A stretch of DNA of 64,000 nucleotides from Cronobacter turicensis z3032 (GTDB taxonomy: Bacteria; Pseudomonadota; Gammaproteobacteria; Enterobacterales; Enterobacteriaceae), in the NCBI GenBank assembly GCA_000027065.2, contig FN543093.2, positions 3,910,074-3,974,073 of the forward strand. Reading direction: 5' to 3'. The position numbers and the translations under genes are program-made. Shown piece after piece: positions 41,456 through 50,300 of the stretch; the stretch's first letter is position 1, and the number at the start of each line of letters is the position of its first letter. The notes beneath the pieces are model-generated. The model did not search any database. It was not told the origin of the DNA and was given only the letters and a program-made list of their open reading frames with translations.

Positions 41456-41468
41456 TAAGTTATTGATT
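41456..41468 (-). promoter_or_regulatory. IHF site upstream of the sigma-54 promoter
   Basis: The minus strand reads AATCAATAACTTA, a full match to WATCARNNNNTTR, in an AT-rich context about 30 bases upstream of the -24 box. IHF bending commonly brings a sigma-54 activator to its polymerase. RtcR sites would be expected at about 41470-41560. Confidence 0.65.
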
Positions 41469-41564
41469 ATTAATCATAAAATATTTAATGCGATGCGCGA
41501 CGGCCATAACAGAAAGGGGTATGATTTATCTTTATATATCGTTACTTATCTTTAAGGATAAAAT

Positions 41565-43157
41565 ATGCAAAAGCGTCGCGTGGTGATTGGCATGTTGGGC
41601 ACCGTGCTGGACCGGCGCGGTAAACGCGCCAACCGCTGGAATAAATGGCGTCCGTCCGTCGCGCTGTGCCAGCAGCCCGGTTTACCTGTCGACCGCTTTG
41701 AACTGCTGTATCAGGCCCGCGACGCGTCGCTCGCAGAGCGGGTGATGGAAGATATCGCGATCGTTTCTCCGCATACCGAAATGCGTCCTCATACCGTGGT
41801 GATGGACGATCCGTGGGATTTTGAGGAGGTGTATGCCGCCCTGCTGGATTTCGCCACGCGCTATCCCTTTGACACCGACAATGAAGAGTATCTGGTGCAT
41901 ATCACCACCGGTACGCACGTAGCGCAGATCTGCTGGTTCCTGCTGACCGAAGCGCGTTATCTCCCGGCGGCGCTGTTACAGACCAGCCCCGATCGCCGCG
42001 GCGAGGATGACGAGCAGAAAACCATCGGCACGGCGTCGGTCATCGATCTTGATTTAAGCCGCTATGCCACACTGACGAGCCGTTTCCAGCGCGAGCAACA
42101 GCAGTCGGTGTCGTTTCTCAAATCCGGCATCGACACCCGTAACGCTACCTTTAACCGCCTGATCGACCAGATCGAGCGCGTGGCGCTGCGATCCACCGCG
42201 CCCATTCTGCTGACGGGGCCGACCGGCGCGGGGAAATCGTTCCTCGCAAAGCGCATTTTCCAGCTGCGCCAGGCGCGGCATCTGGTACAGGGAAAGCTGG
42301 TGTCGGTGAACTGCGCGACGCTTCGCGGCGATAACGCGATGTCGACGCTGTTTGGCCATGTGAAGGGCGCCTTTACCGGCGCGCAACAGGCGCGGCCAGG
42401 GCTTTTGCGCGAGGCCGACGGCGGCGTGCTGTTTCTGGATGAAATAGCCGAGCTGGGGCTCGATGAGCAGGCGATGCTGCTAAAAGCGATTGAGGAAAAA
42501 ACCTTTTTTCCGTTCGGCTCGGATAAAGAAGCGCAGAGCGATTTCCAGCTGATCGCCGGCACGCACCGCGATCTGGCGACGTGGGTCGCTGAAGGGCGCT
42601 TTCGCGAAGATCTCTACGCGCGCATTAATATGTGGGCCTTCGCGCTGCCGGGCCTCGCCCAGCGCCGTGAGGATATCGCGCCGAACGTCGAATATGAGCT
42701 ACAGCGCTTCTCGGCGCAGCAGCAGACGCAGATCCGTTTTGATAAAACCGCGCGTGAAAATTATCTCGCCTTCGCCTGCTCGCCACAGGCGCGCTGGCCG
42801 GGCAACTTTCGCGAGCTGGGCAGCTCGGTGGCGCGCATGGCGACGCTTGCCGAACAGGGGCGTATTACCGACGCGTTAGTCGAGGAAGAAATCGCCCGCC
42901 TTACCGCAAGCTGGCAGCCGCCCGCAGGCCCCGCCGCCGCGCTGCCCGTCGATACCGCGACGCTCGATCTTTTCGACCGCGACCAACTGGCGGCGGTTGT
43001 TGCCGTGTGCCGGCGCAGCGCCTCGCTCTCCGAGGCCGGACGCACGCTGTTTGCGGTTTCGCGCCAGAAGAAAGCCAATCCCAACGACGCCGACCGCCTG
43101 CGTAAATATCTGGCGCGCTTTGGGCTGAGCTGGGAGCAGGTTCACGCGCCTGAATGA
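41565..43157 (+). CDS. rtcR: Sigma-54-dependent activator RtcR
   Basis: A 530-residue regulator of RNA repair. The N-terminal CARF domain (~1-170; VVIGMLGTVLD and VHITTGTHVAQ) senses an RNA-derived ligand. The AAA+ domain has Walker A GPTGAGKS (218-225), the sigma-54-contacting loop GAFTGA (268-273) and Walker B GGVLFLDE (286-293). The arginine-rich sensor region and RWPGNFRELGSS follow. The C-terminal helix-turn-helix is around 470-520 (SLSEAGRTLFAVSRQKK). Divergent from slipin-rtcB-rlaP, whose promoter it should activate. An AAGGA lies before the ATG. Confidence 0.95.
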   Translation: MQKRRVVIGMLGTVLDRRGKRANRWNKWRPSVALCQQPGLPVDRFELLYQARDASLAERVMEDIAIVSPHTEMRPHTVVMDDPWDFEEVYAALLDFATRYPFDTDNEEYLVHITTGTHVAQICWFLLTEARYLPAALLQTSPDRRGEDDEQKTIGTASVIDLDLSRYATLTSRFQREQQQSVSFLKSGIDTRNATFNRLIDQIERVALRSTAPILLTGPTGAGKSFLAKRIFQLRQARHLVQGKLVSVNCATLRGDNAMSTLFGHVKGAFTGAQQARPGLLREADGGVLFLDEIAELGLDEQAMLLKAIEEKTFFPFGSDKEAQSDFQLIAGTHRDLATWVAEGRFREDLYARINMWAFALPGLAQRREDIAPNVEYELQRFSAQQQTQIRFDKTARENYLAFACSPQARWPGNFRELGSSVARMATLAEQGRITDALVEEEIARLTASWQPPAGPAAALPVDTATLDLFDRDQLAAVVAVCRRSASLSEAGRTLFAVSRQKKANPNDADRLRKYLARFGLSWEQVHAPE

Positions 43158-43215
43158 GGGCTTTTCATCATAATTTGTTTGAATAACTTTCCTTCGCACG
43201 ATAAACAATACCAAT

Positions 43216-43240
43216 GGCCGGGCTCGATCCCGGCCTGTTT
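43216..43240 (+). terminator. Terminator after rtcR
   Basis: A perfect 7-bp stem GGCCGGG/CCCGGCC with a 6-base loop and a short TGTTT tail. Confidence 0.65.
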
Positions 43241-43320
43241 ATAACAACACAACACAACATTCTCTCCCGGCGGATGCCGCGTTACGGCGACGGCTCACTA
43301 CGGGGTGCAAGGAAAACACG

Positions 43321-44265
43321 ATGCTCGCGACACTCACCCGGCTGTTCCCGCTTTGGGCGCTGCTGCTCTCGGTTATTGCTTATTACACGCCCTCCACGTT
43401 TACGCCCATCGGCCCGTGGGTCAGCACGTTATTGATGCTGATTATGTTTGGCATGGGCGTGCACCTGAAACTCGACGATTTTAAGCGCGTGCTGTCGCGC
43501 CCCGCGCCGGTGGCGGCAGGGATTTTCCTGCACTATCTGGTGATGCCGCTGGCCGCCTGGCTACTGGCGATGCTGTTCCATATGCCGCCGGATCTCTCCG
43601 CCGGGATGGTACTGGTGGGGAGCGTGGCGAGCGGTACGGCGTCTAATGTCATGATCTATCTGGCGAAAGGCGATGTGGCGCTGTCGGTGACTATCTCGTC
43701 GGTCTCAACGCTGGTGGGTGTGGTGGCCACGCCGCTGCTGACGCGTCTCTATGTTGACGCGCATATCCAGGTCGATGTGATGGGCATGCTGCTGAGTATT
43801 CTGCAAATCGTGGTGATCCCGATTGCGCTCGGGCTTATCGTGCATCATCTGTTCCCGCGCGTGGTGAAAGCGGTGGAGCCGTACCTGCCCGCGTTTTCGA
43901 TGCTGTGCATTCTGGCGATTATCAGCGCCGTGGTGGCGGGCTCCGCTTCGCATATCGCGTCCGTCGGGCTGATGGTGATTGTGGCGGTCATTCTGCATAA
44001 CAGCATCGGCCTGCTCGGCGGTTACTGGGGCGGACGCCTGTTTGGCTTTGATGAATCCACCTGCCGGACGCTGGCGATTGAAGTGGGGATGCAAAACTCC
44101 GGGCTCGCCGCCGCCCTCGGCAAACTCTATTTCTCGCCGCTCGCGGCCCTGCCTGGCGCGCTGTTCTCGGTGTGGCATAACCTTTCCGGCTCGCTGCTGG
44201 CGGGCTACTGGTCCGGCAAACCGGTGGACGGAAATGGAAAAAACGCGCGGCGTACCGCAAGCTAA
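43321..44265 (+). CDS. Bile acid:sodium symporter-family transporter
   Basis: A 314-residue integral membrane protein with about ten helices, of the SBF/BASS family. The family pattern is visible in FGMGVHLKLDDFKRV (~42-56), the crossing region GSVASGTASNVMIYLAKGDVALSVT (~101-125) and the second inverted-repeat core EVGMQNSGLAAALG (~257-270), whose GMQNSGLA is the sodium-site signature. The substrate is unknown; enterobacterial members include the ketopantoate transporter PanS. It is monocistronic with AAGGA before the ATG and a terminator behind. Confidence 0.88.
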   Translation: MLATLTRLFPLWALLLSVIAYYTPSTFTPIGPWVSTLLMLIMFGMGVHLKLDDFKRVLSRPAPVAAGIFLHYLVMPLAAWLLAMLFHMPPDLSAGMVLVGSVASGTASNVMIYLAKGDVALSVTISSVSTLVGVVATPLLTRLYVDAHIQVDVMGMLLSILQIVVIPIALGLIVHHLFPRVVKAVEPYLPAFSMLCILAIISAVVAGSASHIASVGLMVIVAVILHNSIGLLGGYWGGRLFGFDESTCRTLAIEVGMQNSGLAAALGKLYFSPLAALPGALFSVWHNLSGSLLAGYWSGKPVDGNGKNARRTAS

Positions 44266-44268
44266 CCA

Positions 44269-44296
44269 AATAAGCCCGGCAAAACCGGGCTTATTT
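44269..44296 (+). terminator. Terminator after the symporter gene
   Basis: Stem AATAAGCCCGG/CCGGGCTTATT around a short A-rich loop, ending in T's, immediately after the stop codon. Confidence 0.85.
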
Positions 44297-44355
44297 ACTG
44301 AGTTACCTGCGGCGTTGCGTTACACTGGCGGCTCAACCCCTGAGGAGTCGCCCTT

Positions 44356-44628
44356 ATGTCCCTGCCCCGACTGACCCAGAAAGAGATGACGGAAAGCGAA
44401 CAGCGCGAGTTAAAAACTCTGCTCGACCGCGCCCGTATCGCTCATGGCCGCCCGCTCACGAATTCGGAAGCCAACCACGTCAAAAAAGAGTATATCGACA
44501 AGCTGATGGCGCAGCGCGAACAGGCGGCGAAGCAGACGCGCAAGCAGAAAAAAGCGCAGGCGTATAAACCGGACAGCGACGCGACCTTTTCGTGGTCAGC
44601 CAGCACGCACGTGCGCGGCAGACGTTAG
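44356..44628 (+). CDS. yjbD: YjbD family protein (DUF3811)
   Basis: A 90-residue basic protein closely matching E. coli YjbD: MSLPRLTQKEMTE start, REL KTLLDRARIAHGRPLT helix, Lys/Gln-rich coiled coil, and the end FSWSAST-VRGRR. Function unknown. It lies on the lysC side of yjbB as in E. coli, but rluF and pepE, which sit nearby in E. coli, are missing and a toxin-antitoxin pair stands in their place. Confidence 0.9.
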   Translation: MSLPRLTQKEMTESEQRELKTLLDRARIAHGRPLTNSEANHVKKEYIDKLMAQREQAAKQTRKQKKAQAYKPDSDATFSWSASTHVRGRR

Positions 44629-44658
44629 GCCGCCATCGCCAGCGTCTCCCGACCGTTG

Positions 44659-44982
44659 TTATGCCGACGGGTAGACCATGCGCATAGTCCCGCGCGCCTG
44701 TTGTGCTTCGCCGACGACGATACTGATATCCTGTCCCAGGCGCATCAGGCAGGCCATCATTTTCGTTTCACTGATGCCGCGAAACTGGCCGCGCAGGAGC
44801 TGAGAGAGTTTCGGCTGGGTCATTCCCAGAAGGCGGGCCGCCTCCTGTTGGGTTAAGCCGCGCGCTTTGAGAATGTCACTAATCGCCATCGCCAGCTGCG
44901 CTTTTAGCTGCATCTCCTCGGCGTCGATAAGCCCGAGATCGTCATAAACATTTCCATTACTGCGTTCAATGTCTGCTGTCAT
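44659..44982 (-). CDS. XRE-family antitoxin (HigA-like)
   Basis: A 107-residue helix-turn-helix protein. The HTH (about 48-70) contains LTQQEAARLLGMTQPKLSQLL, followed by GISETKMMACLMRLGQDISI, typical of antitoxins with the toxin gene upstream. It begins one base after the toxin stop, with CCGGAGG as ribosome site. It should neutralise the toxin and repress the operon through the palindrome at 45346-45363. Confidence 0.88.
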   Translation of the reverse strand: MTADIERSNGNVYDDLGLIDAEEMQLKAQLAMAISDILKARGLTQQEAARLLGMTQPKLSQLLRGQFRGISETKMMACLMRLGQDISIVVGEAQQARGTMRMVYPSA

Positions 44983-44983
44983 T

Positions 44984-45328
44984 TCAGCCTCCGGCGTGGC
45001 GTTGCGCGGCTTTCAGCCGCTGTTCAATTTTGTCGATTTCCGGTCGGGGCGTGGCAATACCGGAAGAGGATTTTTTCTGGAATACATGCAGGACATAAAT
45101 CGCATCGCCCAGACGAACGGTGTAGACCGCCCGAAAGGCATTCCCCTGATAATCCTCCACAACCTCAAGCACACCCGCGCCGCCAAAACCTTTAAGCGGC
45201 CTGGCCTGTGGATGGCGCCTGCCCTTCTGCGCCAGATAAAGCGCATAACCAAACAGATCCTGAACATCCTCCGGCAGCGCCTGAAGATCTTTTCTGGCCT
45301 GCCCGACCCAAAACAACGGTTTTATCAT
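44984..45328 (-). CDS. RelE/HigB-superfamily toxin (Gp49-like)
   Basis: A 114-residue toxin. The ATG at 45328 starts MIKPLFWVGQARKDLQALP; 33 in-frame codons before it overlap the operator and are excluded. Family marks: DVQDLFGYALYLAQKGRRH, ARPLKGFGGAGVLEVVEDYQ, FRAVYTVRLGDAIYVLHVFQKKS. These match the phage-derived Gp49-like/HigB2 group, predicted ribosome-dependent mRNA interferases. The toxin-first order is as in higBA. A strong SD is not obvious. Confidence 0.87.
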   Translation of the reverse strand: MIKPLFWVGQARKDLQALPEDVQDLFGYALYLAQKGRRHPQARPLKGFGGAGVLEVVEDYQGNAFRAVYTVRLGDAIYVLHVFQKKSSSGIATPRPEIDKIEQRLKAAQRHAGG

Positions 45329-45343
45329 GTAGCGTTCCCTCTG

Positions 45344-45363
45344 ATTATACCTATATGGGTATA
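45344..45363 (-). promoter_or_regulatory. Promoter/operator of the toxin-antitoxin operon
   Basis: TATACC (45346-45351) and GGTATA (45358-45363) are perfect inverted arms of an 18-bp palindrome with a TATATG centre. The -10 hexamer TATAAT on the minus strand (45344-45349) overlaps one arm, so a bound antitoxin would block polymerase. Confidence 0.75.
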
Positions 45364-45393
45364 AAAAACAGCGTCCGGCCTTCACGATAAAAC

Positions 45394-45422
45394 AAAAAAC
45401 CCCGCAGTCAGCGAGGTTTTTT
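45394..45422 (-). terminator. Terminator after yjbB
   Basis: Stem AAAAAACCCCGC/GCGAGGTTTTTT with one mismatch and a 5-base loop; the minus strand continues in T's. It lies 26 bases past the yjbB stop, just before the toxin promoter. Confidence 0.85.
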
Positions 45423-45447
45423 GTCATCTTTCGGCATGTCTTCCAGA

Positions 45448-47079
45448 TTATTCCTCCAGCCGCTCCTCATCGTCATCCGGCTGTTCGAGAATGCTGTAGG
45501 CCACGGCGCAGAACAGCGAGTTCAGGCGTTTCATATCGCCAAGCAGCCCCAGATGCAGGGCGCTGGTTTCAATACTCTGCACGTTTTGCTGATGCAGCCG
45601 GTCCACATGCGCATGGGCGTAGCGACGGTTGAGGATGCGAAAACGGTGTTTGTGGCGCCGCAGGCGCCGGGCGCTGGGTACGTCGCCTGCGAAAAAGACC
45701 GACAGGCTGAGCTTCAGGTTGGCGGTGAGTTTCTCCAGCAGGGTATCCAGCTCTTTCACGCCCTCCGGTGAAAACGCGCGGCGTGCGGCCAGCGATTTGT
45801 TCGCCACTTCGCTGCCCATGCGCTCAAGAATATCCGCCGCCTGTTCGAGGTTCAGCGACATCTCGATGATTTCCGCCCAGCGTTTCGCCTCTTCTTCCGC
45901 CAGATCTTCTTTCGGCATGCGCGCCATATAGAGCTTAATGGCGGTGTAGAGCACATCCACGTCGTCGGCGAGCCGTCGCAGCGTTTTCTCCTGGCGCGGT
46001 TCGCCGTGCATCACTTTGCCATAGACCTCCAGCATCTGCTCCAGCACGTCGCCGATGCGCAGCGTTTCGCGCGCGGCGTTGGCAAGGCCCAGCGCCGGCG
46101 TGTCCAGCGCGCTCGGGTCAAGGTGCCGGGGCTTCATGCGCAGATCGGTTTCCGGGGTATCCGGAATAATGCGCTGGCAGAGCCGCGCCATCATGCCCGC
46201 GAAAGGCACCATCACGAGGCAGCGGATAAGGTTGTAGAAGACGTGGAAATAGATAACCAGCTCCGACTCTTCCACCGGCAGCCTGTGCAGGGTTTGCGCC
46301 AGAAAAGGTACGAAAGGGAGCACCAGCAGGCTGCCCACCAGCTTAAATAGCAGACTGCCGAGCGCCACGCGCCGCGCCGCGGGGCTGGCGGCGCCGTTAT
46401 TGAGCATCGCCAGCAGGCCGGAGCCGAGGTTCGCGCCAATCACCAGACAGAGCGCGACCTGAAATGAGATGACATCCGTGGCGTTGAGCGTGGCGGTCAG
46501 GAGGACCGCCGCCAGGCTTGAGTAGCTGATGACCGCGAATACGGCGCCTATCAGGGCGTCGAGCATGATATCGCCGGTGAGCGAGGCGAAAATGACCTGC
46601 ACGCCAGAGGCCTGGGTGATGGGCGTGACCGCCTGCACGATAAGCTCCAGCGCCTGCAAAATCAGCCCAAGGCCGATAGCGACGCGCCCCAGCTGGCCTG
46701 CACGGCTCTGTTTGCGGCCAAGAAAGAAGATGACGCCGATAAAAATCAGCAGCGGCGAGAGCCAGGAGAGATCGAACGTCAGTACGCGCGCCATGAGCGC
46801 CGTACCGACATCAGCACCGAGAACAATGACCAGCGCAGGCGTCAGCGCCACCAGATCCTGCGCGACAAACGAGGTGACCAGCAGCGTGGTGGCATTGCTG
46901 CTCTGCACCAGCGCCGTCACGCCAATGCCCGCGCAGAAGGCGAGCGGTTTTTTCTCAACGCTGCGGCTGAGCACGCTTCTTAAGCGCGCGCCGAAGACGC
47001 GCATGACGCCGGTACGCACGATGTGAGTGCCCCAGACCAGCAGCGCCACAGCAGAAAGCAGGTGTAACAGCGTTAACAC
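45448..47079 (-). CDS. yjbB: Na/Pi-cotransporter-family protein YjbB
   Basis: A 543-residue membrane protein, E. coli length. Two inverted NptA/PhoU-associated transporter repeats appear: VTALVQSSNATTLLVTSFV (~54-72) and ISYSSLAAVLLTATL (~184-198), each with the QSS/SYSS sodium-phosphate motif. The last third (~340-543) is a PhoU-like helical domain. E. coli YjbB exports phosphate. Located upstream of metH as in E. coli. Confidence 0.94.
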   Translation of the reverse strand: MLTLLHLLSAVALLVWGTHIVRTGVMRVFGARLRSVLSRSVEKKPLAFCAGIGVTALVQSSNATTLLVTSFVAQDLVALTPALVIVLGADVGTALMARVLTFDLSWLSPLLIFIGVIFFLGRKQSRAGQLGRVAIGLGLILQALELIVQAVTPITQASGVQVIFASLTGDIMLDALIGAVFAVISYSSLAAVLLTATLNATDVISFQVALCLVIGANLGSGLLAMLNNGAASPAARRVALGSLLFKLVGSLLVLPFVPFLAQTLHRLPVEESELVIYFHVFYNLIRCLVMVPFAGMMARLCQRIIPDTPETDLRMKPRHLDPSALDTPALGLANAARETLRIGDVLEQMLEVYGKVMHGEPRQEKTLRRLADDVDVLYTAIKLYMARMPKEDLAEEEAKRWAEIIEMSLNLEQAADILERMGSEVANKSLAARRAFSPEGVKELDTLLEKLTANLKLSLSVFFAGDVPSARRLRRHKHRFRILNRRYAHAHVDRLHQQNVQSIETSALHLGLLGDMKRLNSLFCAVAYSILEQPDDDEERLEE

Positions 47080-47235
47080 GGCTTCTCCTTATCGTTGTGT
47101 TTTCCCGAGAAGCAGACACGATGCCGCTCCTTTGATGAGTATAAGTAATTAACCAGAGGAAGTATTGGAAGGTGGGGGTATCAGGAGGCCGCCAGACGGT
47201 TGATGATTGAGGTAATGGCGGGTGATGACGGGAAC

Positions 47236-47320
47236 GGCGGGTGCGCTGCGCTTACCCGCCCTACATGTTCGCCTTACGGATTTAATCCGTTGTAGGTTGG
47301 GTAAGCGGCGCGCACCCGCC
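47236..47320. repeat. Inverted pair of R1 repeats between yjbB and metH
   Basis: Copies at 47236-47264 (GGCGGGTGCGCTGCGC plus TTACCCGCCCTAC) and 47292-47320 (GTAGGTTGGGTAAGCGG plus CGCGCACCCGCC) are inverted and 27 bp apart. They lie just past the metH stop and may act as its transcript end. Confidence 0.85.
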
Positions 47321-47358
47321 GGAAAGCGGATGGCGCAGCCAGGCAAGAACGCCGAACG

Positions 47359-50300
47359 CTAATCCGCGTCGTAGCCGAGGTTCGCCGCGAGCCACCGCTC
47401 CACCTCGCTCACGCTCATCCCTTTGCGCCGCGCGTAATCTTCCACCTGGTCGCGCTGGATCTGCGCTACGGCGAAATATTTGCTTTCCGGGTGGCTGAAA
47501 TACCAGCCGGACACCGACGCCCCCGGCCACATGGCGTAGGATTCGGTGAGCTTCATGCCGATGCGGTTTTCCACGTCGAGCAGCTCCCAGATGGCCGATT
47601 TCTCGGTGTGCTCCGGGCAGGCCGGATAGCCAGGCGCCGGGCGGATGCCCTGATAGTTCTCGCGGATGAGCTCCTCGTTGCTGAGGTTTTCATACGGCGC
47701 GTAGCCCCACAGCACTTTACGCACGCGCTCATGCAGATACTCGGCGAACGCTTCCGCCAGACGGTCCGCCACCGCTTTCACCATGATTTTATTGTAATCA
47801 TCGTGCTGCGCGTCGAAGGCTTCCGCCAGCGCGTCCTCCTCCAGCCCGCCGGTCACCGCGAACGCGCCGAGGTAATCAGCTTTGCCGCTGTGTTTCGGGG
47901 CTACAAAATCCGCCATACAGTAGTTCGCAAAGCCCACTTTCTCGGTCTGCTGGCGTAAGTGATGACTTACTGACAACACCTGCGTACGCGTCTCGTCGCG
48001 GTAGATTTCGATATCGTCGCCGACGCGGTTCGCCGGGAAAATGCCCACCACGCCGCGCGGCGTCAGGGATTTTTCGGCGCTCAGTGCGTCGAGCATCTCG
48101 TTGGCGTCTTTGAACAGGCGCTGCGCCTCTTCGCCCACAACCTCATCTTCCAGAATGCGCGGGTATTTCCCGGCCAGCGACCAGGTCATAAAGAACGGCG
48201 TCCAGTCGATGTAATTACGCAGCGTCTCGATGCTCGCCACCACCTCTTCCACGCCCAGACGGTGCGCGGCGGGCGGCGTGTAGCTTTCCCAGTCGAACGC
48301 CAGATCGTTTTCACGCGCGGCGGCGAGCGTCACCGGCGGCGTGCGCGGCTTTTTACGCCCGTGCTGAATACGCACGGTTTCATACTCTTTGCGGGTGCGC
48401 GCGACGAAATCATCGCGCAGCGTATCGGAGAGCAGCGAAGAGACCACGCCCACGGTGCGCGACGCGTTCTGGACATAGACCGTCGGCCCGCTGTAGTTCT
48501 GCTCGATTTTTACCGCCGTATGCGCTTTCGAGGTGGTCGCGCCGCCGATCAGCAACGGCAGGGTAAAGCCCTGGCGCTCCATCTCTTTCGCCACGTTCAC
48601 CATCTCATCCAGCGACGGCGTGATAAGCCCGGAGAGCCCGATGATATCGGCGTTCACTTCACGCGCCGTTTTGAGGATTTTATCCGTCGGCACCATCACG
48701 CCGAGATCGATAATCTCGTAGTTATTACACTGCAACACCACGCCGACGATGTTTTTGCCGATGTCGTGCACGTCGCCTTTCACGGTCGCGAGCACGATTT
48801 TGCCGTTGCTCTTGCCCACTTCCTTACTGGCCTGAATGTATGGCTCCAGGTACGCCACGGCCTGCTTCATGACACGAGCGGATTTCACCACCTGCGGCAG
48901 GAACATTTTCCCCTCGCCGAACAGATCGCCAACCACATTCATGCCATCCATCAGCGGGCCTTCAATCACCTGAATAGGACGTTCCGCCTGCTGGCGCGCC
49001 TCTTCGGTATCCTGCTCGATAAACTCGGTAATGCCTTTCACCAGCGAATATTCGAGGCGCTTTTTGACATCCCACGAGCGCCACTCGGCCTGCTGAGCGT
49101 CGGCGGCGCTGTCCGCTTTGCTGCCGCGGTATTTTTCGGCAAGCGCCAGCAACCGCTCGGTGCCGTCGGCGCGGCGGTTAAGGATGACGTCTTCCACCGC
49201 GTCGCGCAGTTCGGCGGGCAGATCGTCGTAAATCGCCAGCTGTCCGGCGTTAACGATGCCCATGTCCATGCCGTTGCGGATGGCGTAGTAGAGGAACACG
49301 GCATGGATCGCCTCACGAACCGGGTCGTTGCCGCGAAACGAGAACGAGACGTTGGAGACGCCGCCGGAGATCAGGGCATGCGGCAGCTCGCGTTTAATGT
49401 CTTCACATGCGCCGATAAAATCCTGCGCGTAGTTGTTGTGCTCATCGATGCCTGTCGCCACCGCAAAAATATTCGGGTCGAAAATGATATCTTCCGGCGG
49501 GAACCCGACTTCTTCGGTGAGGATGTTGTACGCCCGACGGCAGATTTCAATTTTGCGCTCGCGGGTATCGGCCTGGCCCACTTCGTCAAATGCCATCACC
49601 ACCACCGCGGCGCCGTAGCGGCGCACCAGCCTGGCGTGGTGCACAAACGCCTCGACGCCCTCTTTCATGGAAATTGAGTTAACGATGCCTTTGCCCTGAA
49701 TGCATTTCAGGCCTTTCTCGATAACGTCCCATTTCGAGGAGTCGATCATAATAGGCACGCGGGCGATGTCTGGCTCGCCCGCGATGAGGTTAAGGAAACG
49801 CACCATCGCCGCTTCGGCGTCGAGCATGCCCTCATCCATGTTGATATCGATAATCTGCGCGCCGCTTTCGACCTGCTGACGCGCCACATCCAGCGCTTCG
49901 CTGTATTTCTCTTCTTTGATTAAGCGCTTAAATTTGGCCGAGCCGGTGACGTTGGTGCGCTCGCCGACGTTCACAAACAGCGAATCGTCGCCGATGTTGA
50001 GCGGCTCAAGGCCCGCCAGACGGCAGGCGACAGGGATCTCCGGCAGTTTGCGCGGCGGTAAGCCTTCCACCGCGCGGCTCATGGCGGCGATATGCGCCGG
50101 CGTGGTGCCGCAGCAGCCGCCGACGATATTTAAGAAGCCCGATTCCGCCCACTCGCGGATTTGCGCGGCCATCACGTCAGCGTCTAAATCATATTCGCCA
50201 AAGGCGTTCGGCAGGCCCGCGTTGGGGTGCGCGGTGACGTAGCATTCCGCGATGCGCGACAGCTCCGCCACGTACTGACGCAGTTCATCCGGGCCCAGCG

